DNA from: Actinomycetes bacterium
Lineage (GTDB): Bacteria > Actinomycetota > Actinomycetes > Actinomycetales > Micrococcaceae
DNA: 64,000 bases
Reading direction: 5' to 3'
Assembly: GCA_023426375.1 (NCBI GenBank)
Contig: JAFAAV010000089.1
Span: 1-64,000, forward strand
The notes beneath the pieces are model-generated. The model was not told the origin of the DNA and did not search any database. It was given only the letters and a program-made list of their open reading frames with translations. Of this stretch, positions 48,644 to 57,362 are shown one piece after another. A program made the translations under genes and the position numbers. Positions within the stretch are counted from its first letter, which is position 1; each line of letters opens with the position of its first letter.

Positions 48644-49360
48644 ATGACCAGCACCGCCCCGACCGTAGACTGGGCCGTGATGAACGATCATGATGAGCTT
48701 GAGCCGCAGGAGCAGGACACTGCCGACACCGCGGACGTCAGCCAGGAAACCACACAGCAGCGCCGCGAACGTTTCGAACGCGACGCCATGCAGTACGTGG
48801 ACCAGCTGTACGCCGCGGCCCTCCGCATGGCCCGCAATCCAGCCGATGCCGAGGACCTGGTTCAGGAGGCCTACACCAAGGCCTTCTCCGCGTTCCACCA
48901 GTACAAGCCCGGGACCAACCTCAAGGCTTGGCTGTATCGGATCCTGACCAATACCTACATCAACCTGTACCGGAAACGGCAGCGCGAACCGCGCCAGGCC
49001 AACACGGACACGGTGGAGGATTGGCAGCTGCACCGCGCCGAGTCCCACACGTCCAAGGGGCTGCGGTCGGCCGAGGCCGAAGCCCTGGACCATCTGCCGG
49101 ATTCAGACGTGAAACGGGCGCTTCAAGAACTTCCCGAAGAGTTCCGGCTCGCGGTGTATTTCTCCGACGTCGAAGGCTTCGCCTACAAGGAGATCTCCGA
49201 GATCATGGACACGCCCATCGGCACCGTGATGTCTCGACTGCACCGCGGACGGAAACTGCTCCGAGAAAAACTGGCCGATTACGCCGCCGAACGAGGTTTT
49301 GACACCTCCAAGGGGACCAAGAAGTCCAAGGGCGAGACAACATCGAAGGACCGAGGCTGA
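48644..49360 (+). CDS. sigR: ECF sigma factor SigR/SigH
   Basis: A 238-residue group-4 sigma factor for the thiol-oxidative stress response. Region 2 (~50-115: DAEDLVQEAYTKAFSAFHQY, LYRILTNTYINLYRKRQRE) and region 4 (~150-210: LPEEFRLAVYFSDVEGFAYK, PIGTVMSRLHRGRKLL) are present. It pairs with the zinc anti-sigma factor encoded 4 nt downstream. The Lys/Thr-rich C-terminal extension is not typical of short forms. Confidence 0.92.
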   Translation: MTSTAPTVDWAVMNDHDELEPQEQDTADTADVSQETTQQRRERFERDAMQYVDQLYAAALRMARNPADAEDLVQEAYTKAFSAFHQYKPGTNLKAWLYRILTNTYINLYRKRQREPRQANTDTVEDWQLHRAESHTSKGLRSAEAEALDHLPDSDVKRALQELPEEFRLAVYFSDVEGFAYKEISEIMDTPIGTVMSRLHRGRKLLREKLADYAAERGFDTSKGTKKSKGETTSKDRG

Positions 49361-49364
49361 ACCA

Positions 49365-49631
49365 ATGGCTGACAACGACTGCCAGAACGGCTGCACGGAC
49401 GAACGTATCCGTCGCATCTACGAATACCTTGACGGTGCGCTGACCAAGGAAGATCTCGAGGAGATCCACGCGCACCTCACGGACTGCCCCGAGTGCGAGC
49501 GTGAATACAACCTGGAGTGCGTGATTCGCGCCGTGATCAAGCGATCCTGCACCGAGACTGCCCCCGCGCAGCTCAAGCAGTCGATCCTGTCGCGCATCGA
49601 AGCGCAGTGCAGCGATCACCCGGCGGCCTGA
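49365..49631 (+). CDS. rsrA: zinc-binding anti-sigma factor RsrA
   Basis: An 88-residue ZAS-family redox switch. It has H37, C41 and C44 in HxxxCxxC (HLTDCPEC) with an upstream Cys (C6 or C10) to complete zinc binding. Reduced, it holds SigR; oxidation of the cysteines releases it. Start 4 nt after sigR ends. The tail CSDHPAA is short. Confidence 0.92.
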   Translation: MADNDCQNGCTDERIRRIYEYLDGALTKEDLEEIHAHLTDCPECEREYNLECVIRAVIKRSCTETAPAQLKQSILSRIEAQCSDHPAA

Positions 49632-49656
49632 TGTTCGCGCCCCGCACGAGTTAAAC

Positions 49657-49693
49657 AACAACGCCCGCAACCGAAATGGTTGCGGGCGTTGTT
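49657..49693 (+). terminator. terminator of sigR-rsrA
   Basis: A perfect 16-bp stem (49657-49672 with 49678-49693) around a GAAAT loop. The stem ends in TTGTT and is followed by C, so the T-run is short. It also lies just beyond the end of the bL37 gene, so it can serve both directions. Confidence 0.8.
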
Positions 49694-49708
49694 CACACTG
49701 CACAGAGC

Positions 49709-49783
49709 TCAGGAGTTGGGCCGCTTTCCGCGGTTCGCTGAGTTCTTGCGGCGGTCCTTGCGCTTACGTCCACGCTTGCTCAT
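49709..49783 (-). CDS. 50S ribosomal protein bL37
   Basis: A 24-residue, strongly basic peptide (MSKRGRKRKDRRKNSANRGK, then RPNS) matching the small actinobacterial ribosomal protein bL37 of the AURKAIP1/COX24 type. AGGAGG lies 6 nt before the ATG. Too short for routine gene finding. It is commonly found near sigR-rsrA in actinobacteria. Confidence 0.88.
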   Translation of the reverse strand: MSKRGRKRKDRRKNSANRGKRPNS

Positions 49784-49888
49784 GGTGTACCTCCTGCGTT
49801 GATTCGTCTGGGCACCGTCCGCCAGTATCTCATAATCTTGCGTTTACTCCGAGTTGACCGGATCGCAAGGCCGACGGCGCTCGCGGGC

Positions 49889-50488
49889 TTACCGGGGTTC
49901 CGGCAGATTCAGCCAGTTGTACCAACCGCGGTGCAGCACGAGCCACGCCATCAGTCCGTAGCCGGCCTGACCCGGGTGGCCGTGATTGGCGGCCAGGTCC
50001 TTGCGCCACTGCTCGTGGTGCTGCAACGGGTTGAACGTGTCCACGTACACGTGCTGGCGACGAGTGGTCACGTCTCCGAAAGCGGCAGAGAGATCAGCGA
50101 TCTTACGGTTACGCTCCGGATCCAGCGTGGGTGGGGGACCCACCACGAGGACCTTGATGTTGTTCTGAGTGGCCTGGTCCACAATGTTCGCCATGTTCAA
50201 CCGCGAACGTGCCGAGGTGATGTCCAGATCCACGTCCATGGCGGACGGGGCAATCACCAGGCGGTTGTCGCACATGGAGTCGAAACGGCGGGAGGCCTCG
50301 TCGAACCAGCGCTCGTTGAGGGACTCGCTGCCCTCTCCGGGGGCCGCCAAGTTATAGGCGTCCACCGGCACGATGTCTCGCGGCGTACGGGCCAGAACTC
50401 GACCGAACCAGCCCAGGGCGCGGGGGTCTTCCACACCGGCTAGCAGTTCGTCACCGACGGCCACAATGCGGATCCTGCGTTGGTCCAC
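49889..50488 (-). CDS. SGNH/GDSL-hydrolase-like protein lacking the usual serine
   Basis: A 199-residue protein with block I IVAVGDELLAG, where the GDSL serine is replaced by glutamate, and block V NHGHPGQAGYG. GTG 50488 follows AAGGA at good spacing; an in-frame ATG at 50509 has none. Known actinobacterial relatives share GDEL, so it may use another mechanism or be a binding protein. Confidence 0.78.
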   Translation of the reverse strand: MDQRRIRIVAVGDELLAGVEDPRALGWFGRVLARTPRDIVPVDAYNLAAPGEGSESLNERWFDEASRRFDSMCDNRLVIAPSAMDVDLDITSARSRLNMANIVDQATQNNIKVLVVGPPPTLDPERNRKIADLSAAFGDVTTRRQHVYVDTFNPLQHHEQWRKDLAANHGHPGQAGYGLMAWLVLHRGWYNWLNLPEPR

Positions 50489-50605
50489 TGTTCCTCTTCC
50501 TTTGCTCATAACGTGTCTCGGTGGCCACCGTAAACCACGATGACCACCGAGGGGAAAACGTGCCGGCTGCGGCCCCGCGTCACGGGGCCGCAACCGGGTG
50601 ATGGA

Positions 50606-53600
50606 TTACTCGCCGCGGTCGAAGGCCTGCTGCACCAAGGTCTCCAGTTCCTTGGCGTGACGCTTGGCCGAACCATTGGCGGGGGAGGCTGACGCAGGAC
50701 GGGAGGCCAGCTTGACCGGGCGGTCCAGCTGCGGCAGCAAGTTCACTGCCATGAACGGCCAAGCACCCTGGTTGGCCGGTTCGTCCTGGGCCCACATGAT
50801 GCGAGCCTCGGGGTAGCGGGCCAGTTCCTTCTTGATCTCGTTCTCGGGCAGCGGGTAGAGCTGCTCGACACGGATGATCGCGGTGGAGTGGTCCTCCGAC
50901 TTGTCCCGCTGTGCCGCCAGGTCGTAGTAGAGGCGACCGGACACCAGGATCACGTCCGTGACCTTGGAATCGTCCAGACCCGCAACGTCCGGGATGACCT
51001 GCTGGAACGTGCCCTGCGTGAAGTCCTCGATGGGGGAGGCCGCCGCCTTCAGGCGCAACAGCTGCTTGGGCGTTGCCACCACCAGCGGACGGCGCGGGCG
51101 CGAATACGCCTGACGGCGCAACAGGTGGAAGTGGTTGGCCGGGGTGGACGGGTTCACCACGGTCATGTTCCGCTCCGCGCACAGGGTCAGGAAGCGCTCG
51201 ATACGTGCCGAGGAGTGGTCCGGACCCTGGCCCTCGAAACCGTGGGGCAGCAGCATGACCAGCGAGGACCGCTGACCCCACTTCTGCTCGGCCGAGGAGA
51301 TGAACTCGTCGATGATGGTCTGCGCACCGTTGACGAAGTCACCGAACTGCGCTTCCCACACGGTGAGCGCCTCGGGGCGTTCCACCGAGTAGCCGTATTC
51401 GAAGCCCAACACTCCGTACTCGGACAGCAGGGAGTTATAGATGGACAGCTTGGCCTGATCACCGGACAGGTTGTTGAGCGGAGTCCACTCGGAACCGTTC
51501 TCGGCGTCGAAGAAGACCGCGTGACGCTGCGTGAAGGTACCGCGGCGGACATCCTGGCCGGAGAACCGCACGGGCACGCCCTCCATGAGCAGGGAACCGA
51601 AGGCCATGAGCTCGCCCATGCCCCAGTCCACGCCACCCTTCTGGGTCATCTCGTTGCGACGGTTGAGGAGCTTCTCCAGCTTGCGGTGCGTGGTGAAGCC
51701 CTCGGGGATGTCCACGTGGGCCTGGCCGATGCGCTGGGCGACGTCCTCGGAAATGGCGGTGGACTTGGGGATCGAGACCCCCGAATCCGCCTGCTGAGCC
51801 GAGGGGCGCTCGATGTTGGCGATCGCAGCGGCGTCGCCGGTGACCAGCGGAACGGTCGAGGTCTGGGCCTCGTGGGACTCCGCGAACACGCGCTCCAAGC
51901 GCTCCTGGTAGTCCTTGAGTGCGCGATCCGCCTCGTCCTGCGTGATGTCACCGCGACCCACGAGGTTCTCGGTGTAGATCTTGCGGGTCGAGCGCTTGCC
52001 GTCGATCAGGGAGTACATGAGCGGCTGGGTCATCGAGGGGTCGTCACCCTCGTTGTGACCGCGGCGGCGGTAGCAGACCAGGTCGATCACGACGTCCTTG
52101 TGGAAGCGCTGACGGTACTCGAAGGCCAGCTGACCCACGCGGGTCACGGCCTCGGGGTCGTCCGCGTTCACGTGGAAGATCGGGGCCTGCACCGTGCGGG
52201 CCACGTCCGTGGAGTACGTGGAGGTACGGGCACCGGAGGGCGAGGTGGTGAAGCCGATCTGGTTGTTGACCACCACGTGGATGGTGCCGCCCACGCGGTA
52301 ACCCTCCAACTCGGACATCTGCATGACCTCGTACACGATGCCCTGGCCGGCCATGGCGGCGTCGCCGTGGACCTGAATGGGCAGCACGGGGTAGGTGCCG
52401 TCACCTTCGGGGCCGGCGCCCAGCACGTCCGTCTTGGCACGTGCGATGCCCTCGATCACGGGATCGGCGGCCTCGAGGTGAGAGGGGTTGGCGGCAAGAT
52501 AAACCTGGGTCTCGTTGCCGTTGTCGGACGTGAACACGCCCTCCGTGCCCAGGTGGTACTTGACGTCGCCGGAACCCTCGATGGACTTGGGATCCTGGCT
52601 GCCTTCGAACTCGCGGAAGACCTGTGCGTAGGACTTACCGGCAATGTTGGTGAGCACATTGAGGCGACCGCGGTGGGCCATGGCGATACCCACGCCGGCC
52701 AAGGAATCATCCGCGGCCTCGGAGATGATCGCGTCCAGCAACGGGATCAGGGATTCGCCGCCCTCCAGCGAGAAGCGCTTCTGGCCCACGTACTTGGTCT
52801 GCAGGAACGTCTCGAAGGCCTCGGCCGCATTGAGGCGACCCAGGATACGGAACTGCTCCTCGCGGGCCGGCTTCTGGTAGTCGTGCTCGAGCTTGTCCTG
52901 GAACCACTCGCGCTCTTCCGGGTCCTGCAGGTGCATGTATTCGACACCCACGGTGCGGCAGTACGCGTCACGCAGCCGCCCCAGGATCACGCGCAGGGTG
53001 AGCAGATCCTGGCCACCGAAACCACCGGTGGGCCACTCGCGCTCCAAGTCCCAGAGGGACAGTCCATAGCTGCGGATGTCCAGGTCCGGGTGCTTACGCA
53101 TGACGTACTCGAGCGGGTTGGTGTCCGCCATGAGGTGGCCACGCACGCGGTAGGCGTGGATCAACTGCTGGATGCGGGCAACCTTGTTGATCTGGGTTTC
53201 CGGGTTGACCTGGTTGTCCACGGCCCAGCGAACGGGCTCGTAGGGGATGCGCAGGGCCTCGAAGATGTGATCGTAGAAGTTGTCGCCACCGAGCAGGTAG
53301 TGCTCCACGAGCTTGAGGAATTCACCGGAACCGGCGCCCTGGATCACGCGGTGATCGTAGGTGGAGGTCAGGGTGATGATCTTGGAAACGCCCATGCGAG
53401 CGGTGGTCCGCGGCGAAGCGCCCTTGTACTCGGCGGGGTAGTCCAGTGCACCCACGCCCACGATGCAGGCCTGTCCCTTGGACAAGCGCGGCACGGAGTG
53501 AACGGTGCCGATGCCGCCGGGGTTGGTCAGGGACACCGTGGTGCCCTGGTAGTCCTCCATGGTCAGTTCGCCGGAACGGCCGCGCTTGACCACGTCCTCG

Positions 53601-54508
53601 TAGGCGGTCCAGAACTGCATGAAGGTCATGTCTTCGGCGCCCTTGATGTTGGGCACCACCAGGTTGCGCGAGCCGTCCTTGTTGGGGATGTCGATCGCGA
53701 TACCGAAGTTCACGTGAGCCGGCTGGATGGCGGCGGGCTTGCCGTCCACCTCTCCGTAGACCACGTTCTGCGACGGGTAGTTGGCCAGCGCACGGATCAC
53801 CGCGTATCCGATGAGGTGGGTGAACGACACCTTGCCGCCGCGGTTGCGCGAAAGGTGGCTGTTGATCACCAGTCGGTTGTCGATGAGCAACTTGGCGGGC
53901 ACGGCGCGCACGGTGGTCGCCGTGGGCACGGTCAGGGAGGCATCCATGTTGGCGGCCACGGCCTTGGCGGGGCCGCGCAGCTTGGTGACCTTGTCCTGTG
54001 GCTCGTCCTGCTCCTGCTGTTCCTTGGCCTTGGGCTTGGCGGCCCCCTCGGGCTGAGCACGGATGGGGCGCTTGGTGGGTGAACCCTCGGAGCCGTTGGC
54101 TTCCTGATCCACGCCTTCGGGCTTGCCCTTGGCCTTGGACCCACCGGTGGTGGCCGAGGGGGCTGCGGCGCGCTTGGGTTCGCCGGAGGACGAGTTGGAT
54201 TCGGACGTGGCCGCCGGTGCGGTCTTTTCCTGGGTCACCTTGGGCTTGTTCTCCTGAGTAGACGAAGAAGCAGCCGCCTTGGACGGGGCGGCTGCGGAAG
54301 ATTTGGTCGCAGCGCCGTTCGACTGTGAAGCGGTCTGCGAGGGGGAAGTGGAATCGGAGTCAGAGCCCTTGCTCATTTCCTCGAAAATGGGCCACCACTT
54401 CTTGTCCACGGAGTTCTTGTCGTCCTGGTACTTCTCGAACAGCTCGTCGACGAGCCATTCATTACCGGCGAATTCTTCGGGGATCAGGTGGTGTGGCTGC
54501 TCTGGCAC
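50606..54508 (-). CDS. kgd: multifunctional 2-oxoglutarate decarboxylase/dehydrogenase E1-E2 (Kgd/OdhA)
   Basis: A ~1300-residue actinobacterial fusion enzyme for the TCA step 2-oxoglutarate to succinyl-CoA or succinic semialdehyde. Order: N-terminal FAGNEWLVDELFEKY helix, Ala/Lys-rich linker (~60-190), E2 succinyltransferase core with TYDHRVIQGAG (~385), then the ThDP-dependent E1 (~440-1300) with GDAAMAGQGIVYEVMQM. No lipoyl domain is visible, so it relies on the partner E2. GTG 54508 is chosen as start because the conserved helix follows at once. Confidence 0.95.
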   Translation of the reverse strand: MPEQPHHLIPEEFAGNEWLVDELFEKYQDDKNSVDKKWWPIFEEMSKGSDSDSTSPSQTASQSNGAATKSSAAAPSKAAASSSTQENKPKVTQEKTAPAATSESNSSSGEPKRAAAPSATTGGSKAKGKPEGVDQEANGSEGSPTKRPIRAQPEGAAKPKAKEQQEQDEPQDKVTKLRGPAKAVAANMDASLTVPTATTVRAVPAKLLIDNRLVINSHLSRNRGGKVSFTHLIGYAVIRALANYPSQNVVYGEVDGKPAAIQPAHVNFGIAIDIPNKDGSRNLVVPNIKGAEDMTFMQFWTAYEDVVKRGRSGELTMEDYQGTTVSLTNPGGIGTVHSVPRLSKGQACIVGVGALDYPAEYKGASPRTTARMGVSKIITLTSTYDHRVIQGAGSGEFLKLVEHYLLGGDNFYDHIFEALRIPYEPVRWAVDNQVNPETQINKVARIQQLIHAYRVRGHLMADTNPLEYVMRKHPDLDIRSYGLSLWDLEREWPTGGFGGQDLLTLRVILGRLRDAYCRTVGVEYMHLQDPEEREWFQDKLEHDYQKPAREEQFRILGRLNAAEAFETFLQTKYVGQKRFSLEGGESLIPLLDAIISEAADDSLAGVGIAMAHRGRLNVLTNIAGKSYAQVFREFEGSQDPKSIEGSGDVKYHLGTEGVFTSDNGNETQVYLAANPSHLEAADPVIEGIARAKTDVLGAGPEGDGTYPVLPIQVHGDAAMAGQGIVYEVMQMSELEGYRVGGTIHVVVNNQIGFTTSPSGARTSTYSTDVARTVQAPIFHVNADDPEAVTRVGQLAFEYRQRFHKDVVIDLVCYRRRGHNEGDDPSMTQPLMYSLIDGKRSTRKIYTENLVGRGDITQDEADRALKDYQERLERVFAESHEAQTSTVPLVTGDAAAIANIERPSAQQADSGVSIPKSTAISEDVAQRIGQAHVDIPEGFTTHRKLEKLLNRRNEMTQKGGVDWGMGELMAFGSLLMEGVPVRFSGQDVRRGTFTQRHAVFFDAENGSEWTPLNNLSGDQAKLSIYNSLLSEYGVLGFEYGYSVERPEALTVWEAQFGDFVNGAQTIIDEFISSAEQKWGQRSSLVMLLPHGFEGQGPDHSSARIERFLTLCAERNMTVVNPSTPANHFHLLRRQAYSRPRRPLVVATPKQLLRLKAAASPIEDFTQGTFQQVIPDVAGLDDSKVTDVILVSGRLYYDLAAQRDKSEDHSTAIIRVEQLYPLPENEIKKELARYPEARIMWAQDEPANQGAWPFMAVNLLPQLDRPVKLASRPASASPANGSAKRHAKELETLVQQAFDRGE

Positions 54509-54734
54509 GGGAGATACGCCTCTTCCATATGACGGTGTGCTCCGGTGGTTGTTCGGTAGACCACCACCGGTCGGTGGTGCCAGCGGCATGTCTCTCCGCG
54601 GGCGGACGTGGTGGCCTTATTCCCATAAGGCCGTACTAAGTCAACAGTCTAATGAGGCGAACACCACCTGGCCAGTCCATCCTGACCGCTCGGTAGGTTT
54701 ACTTGGTTGCGTCCTCGGAGGCGTTGCGGATCAC

Positions 54735-54764
54735 CTGACGGAGGGAGGTGTGGGCCCGTAGTAT
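54735..54764 (+). promoter_or_regulatory. putative leaderless promoter of the GuaB1-type gene
   Basis: CTGACG (54735-54740) and TAGTAT (54759-54764) at 18-bp spacing; the -10 ends 8 nt before the GTG start at 54773. No Shine-Dalgarno sequence is present, so the mRNA is probably leaderless. Confidence 0.5.
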
Positions 54765-54772
54765 GTGGTCTC

Positions 54773-56230
54773 GTGCGATTCCTCACGACTCCTAATACAG
54801 ACCTCACCTACAACGATGTCTTCCTGGTTCCTTCCATTTCGCGAGTGACGTCCCGTTTCGACGTGGACCTGTCCCCGGCGGACGGTACCGGGAACACCAT
54901 CCCGCTGGTTGCAGCCAATATGACCGCCGTGACCGGTAGGCGCATGGTCGAGACCATGGCACGCCGCGGCGGTCTGGGCATCCTGCCGCAGGACATCCCG
55001 CTGGACGTCATTGCCAACGTGACCGACTGGGTCAAAGGCCGCTCACCGCACTACGAAACGCCGGTGGCGCTGCACGAGACGGACACCGTCCACGACGCGC
55101 TCGGGGTCATGCACAAGCGCCCGCACGGGGCAGTCCTCGTCACGGACGCCGAAGGTAACTACCGGGGCCTGGTGCTCGCCTCCGATTGTCAGGACGTCGA
55201 TCGGTTCACCCAGCTCGCGGACGTGATGCGCACGGACGGGCCGGTCTTCCAGGTCGACGACTTCGACGGCCAGGACGACGACGCCTCGATGCGTACTGCG
55301 TACGACAAGCTCGCGGCATCACGGCTCAACGTAGCGCCCGTCCTGCGCGGTCAGGAGATCCAGGGTGTTCTCACCCAGAAGGGCGCGGTCCGCTCCACCA
55401 TTTACCAACCCGCGCTCGACAAACAGGGCCGCTTGCAGGTCGGCGCGGCAGTGGGAATCAACGGCGACGTCGCAGCGAAGGCCGCGGCGTTGCTCGACAC
55501 CGGCATCGACGTGCTGGTGGTCGATACCGCCCACGGTCACCAGATCAAGGCCATGCAGGCCCTCGAGGCCGTGCGCGCACTGGATCCGCAGGTGCCCATT
55601 GTGGCGGGCAACGTGGTCTCCGCCGACGGCGTGCGCGACCTGATCGGGGCCGGCGCGGACATCGTGAAGGTGGGTGTGGGCCCCGGCGCCATGTGCACCA
55701 CCCGCATGATGACCGCGGTCGGTCGTCCCCAGTTCTCGGCGGTCGTCGAGTGCGCCGAGGCGGCTGCGGATCTCGGAAAGCACATCTGGGCAGACGGCGG
55801 TGTGAAGCACCCGCGCGACGTCGCTCTCGCGCTCGCGGCCGGTGCGAGCCAGGTCATGATCGGTTCCTGGTTCGCGGGAACCCACGAAGGGCCGGGCGAC
55901 CTCAACATCGACGCCAACGGGCGCGCCTATAAGGAGAGCTTCGGTATGGCCTCGGCTCGAGCCGTGCGCCACCGCACCCGCGGTGAGGACGAATTCGCCC
56001 GCGCTCGCAAGGCGCTGTTCGAAGAAGGCATCTCCAACTCCAAGATGTACCTGGACCCCCAGCGCCCGGGCGTGGAGGACCTGGTCGACCACATCACCTC
56101 CGGCGTGCGTAGTTCCATGACGTACGCGGGCGCCACTTCGCTGGCGCAGTTCGCCAATCGCGCGGTTGTGGGCATCCAGTCCCAGTCCGGTTACGACGAG
56201 GGTCGGCCGCGCTCGGAATCCTGGAGCTGA
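54773..56230 (+). CDS. guaB1: GuaB1-type IMPDH/GMP reductase family protein
   Basis: A 485-residue (beta/alpha)8 enzyme with two inserted CBS domains (~95-215) and the nucleotide-binding loop GPGAMCTTRMMTAVG, whose Cys is catalytic. In mycobacteria the GuaB1 branch has been shown to be a GMP reductase rather than an IMP dehydrogenase, so purine salvage is the most likely role. Starts at GTG 54773. Confidence 0.88.
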   Translation: MRFLTTPNTDLTYNDVFLVPSISRVTSRFDVDLSPADGTGNTIPLVAANMTAVTGRRMVETMARRGGLGILPQDIPLDVIANVTDWVKGRSPHYETPVALHETDTVHDALGVMHKRPHGAVLVTDAEGNYRGLVLASDCQDVDRFTQLADVMRTDGPVFQVDDFDGQDDDASMRTAYDKLAASRLNVAPVLRGQEIQGVLTQKGAVRSTIYQPALDKQGRLQVGAAVGINGDVAAKAAALLDTGIDVLVVDTAHGHQIKAMQALEAVRALDPQVPIVAGNVVSADGVRDLIGAGADIVKVGVGPGAMCTTRMMTAVGRPQFSAVVECAEAAADLGKHIWADGGVKHPRDVALALAAGASQVMIGSWFAGTHEGPGDLNIDANGRAYKESFGMASARAVRHRTRGEDEFARARKALFEEGISNSKMYLDPQRPGVEDLVDHITSGVRSSMTYAGATSLAQFANRAVVGIQSQSGYDEGRPRSESWS

Positions 56231-56258
56231 CGGGCGATTTCCTCGGGCGGGCTCATCG

Positions 56259-56340
56259 GGTCCTTATTGAGAATGATTAGTGATATGCTCTCCGCAGATC
56301 ACATGCAATCCATTCTCAATAAGGACCTTTTTTGAGAATG
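56259..56340 (+). promoter_or_regulatory. Zur-type repeat cluster before znuACB
   Basis: A perfect 17-bp inverted repeat (56259-56275 with 56311-56327) ends in TTTTTT, and TTGAGAATG recurs a third time at 56332-56340. The left unit TGAGAATGATTAGTGA resembles actinobacterial Zur boxes. It suggests zinc-dependent repression, possibly with several dimers. The same sequence can also fold as a terminator hairpin for the upstream gene. Confidence 0.72.
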
Positions 56341-56359
56341 AACCGAAGGAGTTGATGTC

Positions 56360-57358
56360 GTGTCCTCACGCGTATCGGGCCTGAACGCCCGCCCGTTCGT
56401 TCGTTCCGCCGTGGCCGTTTCTGCCTTGAGCGCCCTGGTGCTCACGGGCTGCTCGGGAAACTCGGGGGAAGCTCAGGAAAGCGACGGAGCGGCGTCGGAC
56501 GGGGACAAGATCACCGTGGTGACCTCGACCAACGTGTACTTGGATCTTGTCGAGCAGGTGGCCGGGGAGCACGTGGAGGTGACTCCCATCATCGACTCCG
56601 CAGCGCAGGATCCGCACTCGTACGAGGCGTCCCCGCAGGATCGCCTGACCATCGAGAAGGCGGACGTGGTGGTCCTCAACGGCGGAGGCTACGACTCGTT
56701 CATGGAGGACATGACCACTGATTCGCAGAAGGTCATCAACGCAGTGGACGTGTCCGAGCTGGAGGGCAAGGACCAGGCCGCTGAAGAGCACGACCACGCC
56801 GAGGAAGCAGAGGGCCACGAGGGCCACCACCACGAACCCGGCGGTTTCAACGAGCATGTCTGGTACGACCTGGACACGGTCACGAAACTGACGGAGCGCA
56901 TGGCGGAGCAACTGGGCGAGATCGACCAGGAGAATTCCCAGCAGTACACCGACAACGCGGCCAACCTCAATGGTGAGCTATCGGGAATGAAGGAAGAACT
57001 CGAAGCGTTGGATGCCTCGGGTGGTTACGTTGCCACCGAGCCGATGCCCGGATATCTCTTGCAGGACGCGGGTCTCCACGACGACACACCCGCGGAGTTC
57101 ATGACCGCAATCGACTCGGAGTCGGACGTGGCCCCCGCCGTCATGAAGGAAACCACGGATCTGGTCACGAGCGGTCACATCGACCTGTTGGCGTTCAACC
57201 AGCAGACCTCCACGGGCCAGACCGAACAGCTGCGCAAGGACGCCGAAAACAACGGTGTGAGCGTGGTCGAATTCTCCGAAACCGTCCCCGAGGGCAAGAA
57301 TTACGTGGAGTGGATGCGGGACAATATCGACCGCGTCTCCCAAGCCGTGAAGAACTAG
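56360..57358 (+). CDS. znuA: zinc ABC transporter substrate-binding lipoprotein
   Basis: A 332-residue lipoprotein. The signal peptide ends in the lipobox LTGC (~28-31). A His/Glu-rich loop (HDHAEEAEGHEGHHHEPG, ~143-160) is the hallmark of zinc-binding cluster A-I proteins, with metal ligands also near DPHSYE. AAGGAG precedes GTG 56360. It captures zinc outside the membrane and delivers it to ZnuB-ZnuC encoded next. Confidence 0.93.
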   Translation: MSSRVSGLNARPFVRSAVAVSALSALVLTGCSGNSGEAQESDGAASDGDKITVVTSTNVYLDLVEQVAGEHVEVTPIIDSAAQDPHSYEASPQDRLTIEKADVVVLNGGGYDSFMEDMTTDSQKVINAVDVSELEGKDQAAEEHDHAEEAEGHEGHHHEPGGFNEHVWYDLDTVTKLTERMAEQLGEIDQENSQQYTDNAANLNGELSGMKEELEALDASGGYVATEPMPGYLLQDAGLHDDTPAEFMTAIDSESDVAPAVMKETTDLVTSGHIDLLAFNQQTSTGQTEQLRKDAENNGVSVVEFSETVPEGKNYVEWMRDNIDRVSQAVKN

Positions 57359-57362
57359 CTCT

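Noticed and set aside
50888..54082. A 1064-codon open frame on the plus strand opposite kgd
   Set aside because: It mirrors the codon pattern of kgd, is rich in His/Val/Gly from antisense reading and shows no protein family. Kgd on the minus strand is unambiguous.
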